From assembly GCF_039941195.1 (NCBI RefSeq), contig NZ_JBDVFA010000035.1:1-64000 (forward strand): a DNA stretch of 64,000 nucleotides, given 5' to 3'. Below the pieces are notes generated by a model, which saw nothing but the letters and a program-made list of their open reading frames with translations, made no database searches and had not been told where the DNA came from. Below are positions 1-8,012 of the stretch, piece by piece. Position 1 is the first letter of the stretch; each line of letters begins with the position of its first letter. Made by a program: the position numbers and the translations under genes. The stretch comes from Aurantibacter_A sp039941195 (GTDB taxonomy: Bacteria; Bacteroidota; Bacteroidia; Flavobacteriales; Flavobacteriaceae).

Positions 1-1749
1 AACACAAAAACAACAACCTGGCATGTAAAAATCTATGAATTACTAAAGCCAACGAACTTCTCGAATCGGTATTTCGCAACTATAGTTTCTTTAGATGGAA
101 AAAAAGCTACTGGCAAAATTCTCTTAAGTCAGTTTAAAGATTCGACACAAAATTCACTCACTATAGATAACGAATTATATATAGTCGGAAAATCGGAAAC
201 TATAAAATCACCTTTAAACCCACACCAATTCAACTATAAGAAATATATGAACGGCCTTGGAATAAGGGAACAACTTTATTTAAAAAGTGGCAATTACATT
301 ATAGAGCCTAATGCTAGCAAAAGTATTTATGGAATCGCGGCAAATTTTCGAAATAAAATTATTAACAATTTAAAAAAGGAAAATTTTGGAGCCGAAGAAC
401 TTTCTGTAATTCAAGCACTTTTACTTGGCCAACGCAATGAAATTTCTTCATCAACATACGACGATTATAAAAACGCTGGCGCTGTACATATTTTAGCCTT
501 ATCAGGTTTACACATTGGAATCTTATTATTGTTACTCAACTTTTTATTGCAACCTTTTACTTATTTACCGCAAGGTAAAACTATTAAGTTAGTTGTTACG
601 GTATGCTTACTTTGGGGGTTTGCACTTATTGCTGGACTTTCAGCGAGTATTGTTAGAGCTGTTACAATGTTCACTTTTGTTGCCTATGCTTTTTATTTAA
701 ACAGACCTAGTAATACCTTTAACATTCTTGCATTATCGATGTTTTTCATTCTTTTACTATTTGATCCCAATCTTTTATTTCAGGTAGGTTTTCAAATGAG
801 TTACGCAGCAGTATTTTCAATCGTATGGATTTATCCCATGCTTCAAAAATTTTGGTTTCCGAAGAATATTATACTTCGTAAAATTTGGCAATTATTAGCT
901 GTTAGTGTAGCCGCTCAATTAGGAGTATTACCCATTAGTCTTTATTATTTTCATCAATTCCCGGGATTATTTTTTATATCAAACCTATTAATAATACCAG
1001 CATTGGGAATAATTCTTGGCCTAGGAATTCTAGTTATAGGATTATCGCTACTAAATATCTTACCTCCTTTTTTAGTTACTTTTTATGATTCACTAATACG
1101 GTTAATGAACACCATAATTGCATGGGTCGCAAAACAAGAAAGTTTCGTATTTAAAGATATTTCATTTGACAGCACACAACTTATCTTGTGTTATATCCTA
1201 CTAATAAGTTTTGTATTATTTTTTAGTAGAACAACTTTTAAAAGAGCAATATTTTTAGGCACGACCATACTTTTATTTCAACTTTATACGATTAGGGCAA
1301 CTTATAAAAAGAGTCAAAAACAAGTATTATTAGTAGCGCATCAAACCAAAAACACGATACTATTAGAGCAAAATGGACATCTATTAAAAGTACTTTCTTT
1401 GGATTCTGTGCGAGCACAAAATTTAGTGCAAGGATATAAGGTTGCCGAAAGAATTTCGAAAATTAAAAACGAAACTATATTAAATGCTTTTACTTTTAAA
1501 AACAAAAGTATTTATCGGTTAGACAGTGCAGGTATTTATCCTCCAAAACATAAAAAAGTAGATTTTTTACTACTCTCTCAATCTCCTAAAATTAATCTAA
1601 ACCGTTTTATTGATACTGTTCGTCCGGATAAAATAATTGCTGATGGTAGCAACTACCATAGTTATATTAATCGTTGGCAGCAAACATGTTTACAAAAAAA
1701 AATCCCTTTTCACTATACTGGTGAAAAGGGGGCTTATTATTTTGATTGA
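1..1749 (+). CDS. comEC: ComEC/Rec2-family DNA-uptake channel protein (5' end outside window)
   Basis: The reading frame is open from base 1, so the 582 residues seen here are the C-terminal part of a longer protein. The end of a DUF4131-like domain is followed by the ComEC competence core with the typical ALSGLHIGI stretch and about ten hydrophobic membrane segments. The C-terminal 150 residues sit where many ComEC proteins carry a metallo-beta-lactamase-like domain, but no HxHxDH metal motif is visible, so that part looks degenerate. The family forms the inner-membrane channel for single-stranded DNA during natural transformation. A minus-strand terminator is embedded in the last 60 bases. 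The gene converges on the peptide transporter with a 7-base gap. Confidence 0.9.
   Translation, partial: NTKTTTWHVKIYELLKPTNFSNRYFATIVSLDGKKATGKILLSQFKDSTQNSLTIDNELYIVGKSETIKSPLNPHQFNYKKYMNGLGIREQLYLKSGNYIIEPNASKSIYGIAANFRNKIINNLKKENFGAEELSVIQALLLGQRNEISSSTYDDYKNAGAVHILALSGLHIGILLLLLNFLLQPFTYLPQGKTIKLVVTVCLLWGFALIAGLSASIVRAVTMFTFVAYAFYLNRPSNTFNILALSMFFILLLFDPNLLFQVGFQMSYAAVFSIVWIYPMLQKFWFPKNIILRKIWQLLAVSVAAQLGVLPISLYYFHQFPGLFFISNLLIIPALGIILGLGILVIGLSLLNILPPFLVTFYDSLIRLMNTIIAWVAKQESFVFKDISFDSTQLILCYILLISFVLFFSRTTFKRAIFLGTTILLFQLYTIRATYKKSQKQVLLVAHQTKNTILLEQNGHLLKVLSLDSVRAQNLVQGYKVAERISKIKNETILNAFTFKNKSIYRLDSAGIYPPKHKKVDFLLLSQSPKINLNRFIDTVRPDKIIADGSNYHSYINRWQQTCLQKKIPFHYTGEKGAYYFD
1694..1730 (-). 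terminator. Intrinsic terminator of the POT transporter gene, inside comEC
   Basis: Read on the minus strand, a perfect 10-bp stem (1730-1721 pairing with 1713-1704, loop of 7) is followed by A/T-rich bases and nine T (1702-1694). It begins about 27 bases after the stop codon of the minus-strand transporter gene and lies within the last codons of comEC. Confidence 0.75.
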
Positions 1750-1756
1750 AATAGCA

Positions 1757-3322
1757 TCAATGATCTGCTAACTCAAAACCTTCATTTTCGTTATCATCAA
1801 TAACAGTTTCTTTATCCTCCGCACCATGAGTTAACCTTCTCAACGGTTTTATTAACAATAACACCAATAGCCCAAAAACTACAGCGAAAATAAACAGGCC
1901 ACCAAAAATGTTTAATTCTCCAGCATTGGAAGCACTTTCTCCAATAACCCCAGCAACTTTGTTACCAAGACCCGTTGCAGCCCAATATACTCCCATCATC
2001 AAAGCCATATATCTTGCCGGAGCTAATTTTGTGAAAAATGATAATGAAACCGGGGATAAACATAATTCTCCCATTGTATGAAAAAAATAGGCCAATACTA
2101 ACCAATACATTGCCGAACTGCCGTTAGCCTCATATTCCATTGAGGCAAACACCATATAAACAAATCCTACACCCATTATAATAACACCTGTAGCCATTTT
2201 AAAAAGAGAATCAGCAGCTTTTCCTTTTAATTTTCTTTTAGCCCAAATATTCGCTACCAATACTGAAAAAAGAATAATAAACCCAGCGTTAGCCCCTTGA
2301 AACCATGCTGCTGGAACTTCCATTCCCATGAACATTCTATTAGTTTTCTCCTCAGCATAAAGATTCATTAGTCCGCCCATTTGTTCAAAGCATCCCCAAA
2401 AAACTATAACCATCAAAAGAGATAACAACAATACTACATATCTATCCTTTTCTATTTGTCCATTTAAGTTTTTATAAATCATCATCATTAAACCAGCAAT
2501 AATGGCTAAAACAATATATAAAATACCAAAACCCCAACTATCTGCTCCTTCATAGGTAAAACCGGCATAGATTGCATATACTACTATTACGACAACTATA
2601 ACTAACTGCAACGGAGATTTGAATAATTGCCCAAATAATGTTGCTAAACTAATATCATTAGATTTATCTTCAACTGTTGGTTCATTACCAACATGTACTA
2701 AAAACCGTTGTCCATATAGGTAAACTAATAAACCTAGAGCCATTCCTATTCCAGCAAGACCAAATCCAGCATGCCAACCATAAATGGCAGCAACTAAACC
2801 TACAGAAAGTGAAGCCGTAAACGATCCAAGATTTATACCCACATAGAAAATACTGAATCCTTTATCTCTTCTAATATCATTCTGTTTATACAAACCACCA
2901 ACCATTGTAGAAATATTGGGTTTAAGCATCCCAACACCAAGAATTACCAAACCAAGTCCCGTATAATAAGCCCATATAGCATCAATTGCTAAAACAGCAT
3001 GACCAGCAGTAAGTAGAATCGCGCCTATGGTAACAGCCTTTTTTTGACCGATATATCTATCCGCAATAAAACCACCAGGAATACTCATTAAATAAACAAG
3101 CATCGTGTACCAACCATATAAAGCCAAAGCTTCTGTAGCTGTCCAACCTAAACCAGATTGTGGATTATTTTCTAAAGTTTGCGCCGTCATATACAAAGTT
3201 AAAAGGGCTCTCATACCATAGTAAGAAAATCGTTCCCACATTTCTGTAAAGAACAAAACGTACAAACCTACTGGATGTCCAAAAAGTTCTTTTTTATACG
3301 TTGGTTTTATTATATCTGCCAT
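1757..3322 (-). CDS. Proton-dependent oligopeptide transporter, POT/PTR family (MFS)
   Basis: This 521-residue integral membrane protein imports di- and tripeptides with protons across the inner membrane. The POT signature ExxERFxYYG is present near residues 26-37 (EMWERFSYYG), and there are roughly 12-14 hydrophobic segments. The length is usual for the family. It lies 64 bases downstream of the dipeptidyl peptidase IV gene on the same strand. That suggests coupled use: the peptidase makes dipeptides outside the inner membrane and this carrier takes them up. An intrinsic terminator follows, embedded in comEC. Substrate range cannot be told from sequence. Confidence 0.93.
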   Translation of the reverse strand: MADIIKPTYKKELFGHPVGLYVLFFTEMWERFSYYGMRALLTLYMTAQTLENNPQSGLGWTATEALALYGWYTMLVYLMSIPGGFIADRYIGQKKAVTIGAILLTAGHAVLAIDAIWAYYTGLGLVILGVGMLKPNISTMVGGLYKQNDIRRDKGFSIFYVGINLGSFTASLSVGLVAAIYGWHAGFGLAGIGMALGLLVYLYGQRFLVHVGNEPTVEDKSNDISLATLFGQLFKSPLQLVIVVVIVVYAIYAGFTYEGADSWGFGILYIVLAIIAGLMMMIYKNLNGQIEKDRYVVLLLSLLMVIVFWGCFEQMGGLMNLYAEEKTNRMFMGMEVPAAWFQGANAGFIILFSVLVANIWAKRKLKGKAADSLFKMATGVIIMGVGFVYMVFASMEYEANGSSAMYWLVLAYFFHTMGELCLSPVSLSFFTKLAPARYMALMMGVYWAATGLGNKVAGVIGESASNAGELNIFGGLFIFAVVFGLLVLLLIKPLRRLTHGAEDKETVIDDNENEGFELADH

Positions 3323-3386
3323 ACTATTTATCTATGCTATAAAATTAACTTAATACTTGATGTTTCAAAATAAACTTAAATGTAAA

Positions 3387-5600
3387 TCAGCCTTTTATTT
3401 TGCTATCTTCTAAATCTGAGTCTTGTTCAACTGGTTTACCTAAATTTTGATGTATAAAATCGGTCATTTTATTAAATAAATGCACTCTTGTATTCCCACC
3501 ATAAATACCATGGTTTTTATCGGGGTAAATAGCAGAATCGAAAGGCTTATTGGCTTGTATTAGAGCTTCTGCCATTCGCATAGTATTTTGAAGATGCACA
3601 TTATCATCGCCAGAACCATGTATAAGTAAGTACTTGCCCTTTAGGAGTTCTGGATAATTAAACGGTGAATTATCGTCATATCCACTCGGATTTTCTTCAG
3701 GAGTACGTAGAAAGCGTTCTGTATAAATAGTATCATAAAAACGCCACGATGTTACTGGTGCTACTGCAATTGCCATTTCAAAAACATCATTTCCTTTTAA
3801 AAGTGCGTTGGTACTCATATGACCTCCAAAACTCCAGCCCCAAATACCCGTTTTATTCTCATCTATATAAGGCAATTCACTTAATTTTTTTGCAGCAGCA
3901 ATTTGGTCTTCTGTTTCGTACTTAACCAGATTTAAATAGGTCGATTTTTTAAAATCCGCTCCTTTAAATCCCGTACCTCTACCATCAACGCAAACAATTA
4001 CATACCCTTGAGCTGCCAGCATTTGATGCCAATAATCGCGATCACCCATCCATCTATTCGCAACAGATTGCGAACCTGGACCACTGTATTGATACATGAG
4101 CATTGGATACTTTTTGTTCGCATCAAAATTTGTGGGCTTAATCATGTACATATTAAGATCGTTCCCATTAATGTTAATAGTTGAAAACTCTTTCGGATTC
4201 AATTGATAACCTTCTATTTTCTGATTCAAAGCACCATTATCTGTAATCATCTTAAGCTTTTTACCATATTTAGCTTCGTGCAAAGAATATTGAGGTGGTG
4301 TTGTTGCACTAGAATAGGTGTTTATAAAATTCGAAAAGTTGGCGCTAAAATCAGCAGCGTTAGTCCCTTCTTGCGAAGACAATCGTTTTTTATTATCACC
4401 ATTAGTTTCAATGCTATAAACATCTCTATTAATTGAACCATTCTCTGTAGATTGATAAAACACTTTATCATTTTCTTGATCATAACCATAGTAATTGGTC
4501 ACCTCCCACTCCCCTTTTGTAATTTGGTTCATTAATTCACCATCTTGATTATAAAGGTAAATATGATTGAATCCATCTTTCTCACTCGTCCAAATAAAAC
4601 TATCATCAGCTAAAAAAGTAAGATTGTCAGTTATGTCGATATATGCGTTATCCGTTTCATCAAGCAAAACTTTTGTTGAATTATCCTTTGCATTTACTTC
4701 AATCAATTGCAAATGATTTTGATGACGATTTAATGTTTGCAGGCTCAAGTAATTCGCATTATGCATCCATTTAAACCTCGGTATATAATAGGGGTTATTC
4801 AATTCAACTTTAGAAGTCTTTTCAGATTTCACATCATAAAGGTGAAGGCTAACTTTAGCATTCTCTTGTCCAGCCTTAGGGTATTTAAATTCCTCCTGAG
4901 TTGGATATAAGCCTGTACCATAGACATCCATTGAAAACTGTGGCACATTAGTTTCATCAAATTTTATAAAAGCAATTTTAGTGCCATCAGAATTCCATTT
5001 AAAGGCACGTACAAATGCGAACTCCTCTTCATACACCCAATCGGTGACACCATTTATAATTTTATTTTTAGTACCATCAAGGGTTATTTGTTCGGTTTGT
5101 TTAGTGTTGGTATCAAATAAGTAAATATTGTTTTCAAAAACGTAAGCCACTTGTTTTCCATCAGGTGAAAGTGCTGGAGATTGAATTTTATTCTCAGAAA
5201 TTTTAATAACCCCCTTACTTTTTAAATCAAATACATAATAAACACCAAGTCGTGAACGTCTATAAATCGGCTCAATTTCAGTAGCTAACAAAAGCTTTGT
5301 CTCATCTTCACTAAACTCATAGGATGTAAAAATTAATCCTCCAATATCGGAAGAAGAAACAATAACCTCATCTTTAGCTAATGTTCTATAATCATACTTA
5401 TCAATGGATACAATACTTGTCGCTCTATCTGTATTAAGAATTGTATATTGTTTGCCATTTTTCATAGAACGTAGTACATCCATACCTTCAGTTCTAAATG
5501 CACCACCATAAATTTCTTCTACAGTAATCTGTTTTTTTTGAGCAACAGCGGTAGATACGGCTGTAATTAACAATATAAATACTAGTTTTAAATTCTTCAT
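3387..5600 (-). CDS. Dipeptidyl peptidase IV-type serine peptidase (S9B)
   Basis: This 737-residue exported peptidase has an N-terminal signal peptide ending near VAQ. A beta-propeller domain (about residues 40-480) precedes an alpha/beta-hydrolase domain. The catalytic Ser is S590 in GWSFGG, the acid is D665 or D666 in GSGDDN, and the His is H697 in KNHG. The EE pair that binds the substrate amino terminus is visible in VYEEEFAF. The family removes N-terminal dipeptides, usually after Pro or Ala, in the periplasm. The gene is upstream of the POT importer and divergent from HMG-CoA reductase. Confidence 0.93.
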   Translation of the reverse strand: MKNLKLVFILLITAVSTAVAQKKQITVEEIYGGAFRTEGMDVLRSMKNGKQYTILNTDRATSIVSIDKYDYRTLAKDEVIVSSSDIGGLIFTSYEFSEDETKLLLATEIEPIYRRSRLGVYYVFDLKSKGVIKISENKIQSPALSPDGKQVAYVFENNIYLFDTNTKQTEQITLDGTKNKIINGVTDWVYEEEFAFVRAFKWNSDGTKIAFIKFDETNVPQFSMDVYGTGLYPTQEEFKYPKAGQENAKVSLHLYDVKSEKTSKVELNNPYYIPRFKWMHNANYLSLQTLNRHQNHLQLIEVNAKDNSTKVLLDETDNAYIDITDNLTFLADDSFIWTSEKDGFNHIYLYNQDGELMNQITKGEWEVTNYYGYDQENDKVFYQSTENGSINRDVYSIETNGDNKKRLSSQEGTNAADFSANFSNFINTYSSATTPPQYSLHEAKYGKKLKMITDNGALNQKIEGYQLNPKEFSTININGNDLNMYMIKPTNFDANKKYPMLMYQYSGPGSQSVANRWMGDRDYWHQMLAAQGYVIVCVDGRGTGFKGADFKKSTYLNLVKYETEDQIAAAKKLSELPYIDENKTGIWGWSFGGHMSTNALLKGNDVFEMAIAVAPVTSWRFYDTIYTERFLRTPEENPSGYDDNSPFNYPELLKGKYLLIHGSGDDNVHLQNTMRMAEALIQANKPFDSAIYPDKNHGIYGGNTRVHLFNKMTDFIHQNLGKPVEQDSDLEDSKIKG

Positions 5601-5626
5601 TTATTTAAATAATGTTATAAAAACGC

Positions 5627-5695
5627 CAAGTTTAACGATAATTAACCAAAAATTAAACTTTATCGTCAAAATAATACAAGTTTAACAGCTGTTAA
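5627..5695. promoter_or_regulatory. Palindrome and repeated decamer in the dppIV / HMG-CoA reductase intergenic region
   Basis: The 163-base divergent intergenic region holds a perfect 14-nt palindrome TTAACAGCTGTTAA (5682-5695). It also holds two copies of CAAGTTTAAC (5627-5636 and 5677-5686) exactly 50 bases apart, the second overlapping the palindrome. This is operator-like geometry. No binding protein can be named from sequence. Confidence 0.35.
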
Positions 5696-5736
5696 GACCA
5701 TTATTACAAACCGAAATAAAATATTAGGCTAATTGC

Positions 5737-5744
5737 TATCTTTG
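5737..5744 (+). promoter_or_regulatory. Bacteroidota -7 element upstream of HMG-CoA reductase
   Basis: TATCTTTG matches the Bacteroidota -7 consensus TAnnTTTG and ends 19 bases before the ATG. No clear TTTG at -33 is seen, so this is a partial promoter match. Confidence 0.5.
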
Positions 5745-5763
5745 TCAACATAATTTAACCACT

Positions 5764-7083
5764 ATGCCCACCCCTATTTCAGGATTTTCAAAACTTACCA
5801 AAGAAGAAAAAATTAATTGGTTAGCGACTCAGTATTCTACCGAATCTAAAAGCACCATAGCAATTTTAAAAAACTATTGGAATTCCGACACCAATCTTCA
5901 ACAATTGCACGATGAGTTTATAGAAAATACAATCTCCAACTTCTATTTACCCCTTGGTATAGCTCCTAATTTTTTGATTAACAATAATTTACTAGCCATA
6001 CCCATGGCCATAGAAGAAAGTTCTGTAGTTGCGGCAGCCAGTAGATCGGCAAAATTTTGGTTGGAAAGAGGTGGTTTTAAAGCGACTATATTAGGGACTG
6101 AGAAAGTAGGTCAGGTACATTTTATATTCAAAGGTGATAGTAAAAAGTTAACTACTTTTTTTGGTAAGATAAAACCAGTACTACTTTCTTCAACAAAACA
6201 CCTTACACAAAGTATGGAAAAGCGAGGTGGTGGCATTTTGGATATAGTACTTAGAGATAAGACCGATGTATTACCCGACTATTTTCAATTGCACTGTACG
6301 TTTGAAACCAAAGATGCTATGGGCGCTAATTTCATCAATTCGTGTTTAGAACAATTAGCAAAAACAATAAAGGATGAAGCCAAAAAATATTCTAGTTTCA
6401 CTCAGATTGAAAAAGAAATTGAAATGGTGATGAGTATTTTATCCAATTATGTACCTAATTGTGTGGTGAGAGCAGAAGTAAGCTGTCCGATTGATGATCT
6501 AAATGTAAAAGCGGATATAACACCTATAGCTTTTGCCAATAAAATAGTACGAGCAGTACAAATAGCCAACGTAGAACCTCATAGAGCTGTTACTCATAAC
6601 AAAGGCATAATGAATGGTGTAGATGCCGTAGTATTAGCTACAGGAAACGATTTTAGAGCCATTGAAGCAGGAGTACATGCATATGCTGCTAAAGATGGTT
6701 ACTATCGCAGTTTAACTAGTGCATCGATTAAAGAAAACATTTTCAATTTTAGCATAGAATTACCACTTGCTTTAGGAACTGTAGGTGGTCTTACAAGTAT
6801 CCATCCGTTAGCTAAATTATCCCTAGAAATATTACAAAAACCATCTGCAGAAGAACTTATGCAAATAATAGCTGTAGCTGGTTTAGCTCAAAATTTTGCA
6901 GCTTTAAGCGCCTTAGTCACTACAGGCATTCAGGAAGGTCATATGAAAATGCATCTGGGTAATATTTTAAATCAATTAGAAGCTACCGTAGCAGAAAAAC
7001 ACATCCTTACAAAGCGTTTTAGTAAAGAAACTGTTTCACATACAGCAGTTGCTGAGGCATTAAAAGACCTGAAAAACAACTAA
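5764..7083 (+). CDS. mvaA: Hydroxymethylglutaryl-CoA reductase, class II (annotated 'degradative' type)
   Basis: This 439-residue cytosolic enzyme forms mevalonate from HMG-CoA. Class II signatures are visible: EESSVVAAAS with the catalytic Glu near residue 84, DAMGAN at 184-189, and GHMKMH near 393 with the catalytic His. In Flavobacteriaceae this enzyme type works in the biosynthetic direction for isoprenoids despite its database name. The stop codon overlaps the next gene's ATG (TAATG), so it is co-transcribed with the GYDIA kinase. Mevalonate kinase and diphosphomevalonate decarboxylase lie at 58.7-60.8 kb. Confidence 0.95.
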   Translation: MPTPISGFSKLTKEEKINWLATQYSTESKSTIAILKNYWNSDTNLQQLHDEFIENTISNFYLPLGIAPNFLINNNLLAIPMAIEESSVVAAASRSAKFWLERGGFKATILGTEKVGQVHFIFKGDSKKLTTFFGKIKPVLLSSTKHLTQSMEKRGGGILDIVLRDKTDVLPDYFQLHCTFETKDAMGANFINSCLEQLAKTIKDEAKKYSSFTQIEKEIEMVMSILSNYVPNCVVRAEVSCPIDDLNVKADITPIAFANKIVRAVQIANVEPHRAVTHNKGIMNGVDAVVLATGNDFRAIEAGVHAYAAKDGYYRSLTSASIKENIFNFSIELPLALGTVGGLTSIHPLAKLSLEILQKPSAEELMQIIAVAGLAQNFAALSALVTTGIQEGHMKMHLGNILNQLEATVAEKHILTKRFSKETVSHTAVAEALKDLKNN

Positions 7084-8012
7084 TGAATACTTATTATAGC
7101 AATGGCAAATTATTACTAACCGCTGAATATGGTGTATTAGATGGAGCCCTAGCTTTAGCCATCCCCACAAAATATGGCCAAGAACTACATGTTTCGGAAT
7201 CCAATTCTTCTCAAATTGCTTGGAAAAGTTTTGATGAAAGGGGAAACATTTGGTTTGAAGCAACCTTAAGTATAGCACCTTTTCTAATTATTGATTGTTC
7301 TAATTCTGACATTGCGCAACATCTTTTACGAATATTCATTGAAGCACATAAAATGAATCACAACTTTCTAAGTGGTTCTAAAGGATGCATTATTGAAACC
7401 AAAATAGATTTTCCAAGAATTTGGGGGTTAGGCACTTCTTCTACATTAATAAACAATATGGCACAATGGGCAGAGGTAAATGCCTTCGAATTATTGAATA
7501 ATACTTTTGGTGGTAGTGGTTACGATATTGCCTGTGCTCAAAACAACAGGCCAATTCTATATCAATTAAAACAAGGAAAAGCTAAAATCTTAAAGACCAC
7601 ATTTACTAAAGATTTTAATAAGGATTTATACTTTGTTCATTTAAATAAAAAGCAAAATAGTAGTACTGAAATTGCGAGTTATAACACTCAAAAAATAGAT
7701 AAATTAAAATTAGTTGAAAAGCTTTCTTCCATAACTAATCAAATAATTAATTGTAAAAATCTAATTGAATTTGAACTGCTTTTAAATATCCATGAAACCA
7801 TCATCGCATCGGTTCTAAAACGTACGCCCGTAAAGAAATTATTTTTCGAAGATTATAAAGGAGCTATAAAAAGTTTGGGAGCTTGGGGTGGTGATTTTGT
7901 ATTAGCCACGGGTGATGAAGATACGCCAGACTACTTCAAAAAAAAGGGATACACTACTGTGATCCCTTTTAATGCTATGATTTTATCAGATATTCGATTA
8001 ATAAAAAACTGA
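7083..8012 (+). CDS. GYDIA-family GHMP kinase, candidate phosphomevalonate kinase
   Basis: This is a 309-residue GHMP-superfamily kinase. The N-terminus (SNGKLLLTAEYGVLDG) resembles the GK-LLF-GEY-VL-G start of mevalonate and phosphomevalonate kinases. The ATP loop is G115-T121 (GLGTSST), and the family-defining GYDIA motif is at 146-150. It is translationally coupled to HMG-CoA reductase. A separate recognisable mevalonate kinase is encoded at 58.7 kb, and no classical phosphomevalonate kinase is seen in the window. Assignment to the phosphomevalonate step is therefore an inference from context; a second mevalonate kinase or a regulatory role is possible. The gene overlaps the convergent isomerase gene by 15 bases. 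Confidence 0.85.
   Translation: MNTYYSNGKLLLTAEYGVLDGALALAIPTKYGQELHVSESNSSQIAWKSFDERGNIWFEATLSIAPFLIIDCSNSDIAQHLLRIFIEAHKMNHNFLSGSKGCIIETKIDFPRIWGLGTSSTLINNMAQWAEVNAFELLNNTFGGSGYDIACAQNNRPILYQLKQGKAKILKTTFTKDFNKDLYFVHLNKKQNSSTEIASYNTQKIDKLKLVEKLSSITNQIINCKNLIEFELLLNIHETIIASVLKRTPVKKLFFEDYKGAIKSLGAWGGDFVLATGDEDTPDYFKKKGYTTVIPFNAMILSDIRLIKN
7938..7970 (-). terminator. Intrinsic terminator of the PpiD-like gene, inside the GYDIA kinase gene
   Basis: On the minus strand a perfect 9-bp stem (7970-7962 with 7950-7942, loop of 11) runs into a T-run, with T at 7945-7938. It lies 28 bases past the isomerase stop codon, within the 3' end of the convergent kinase gene. Confidence 0.65.
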
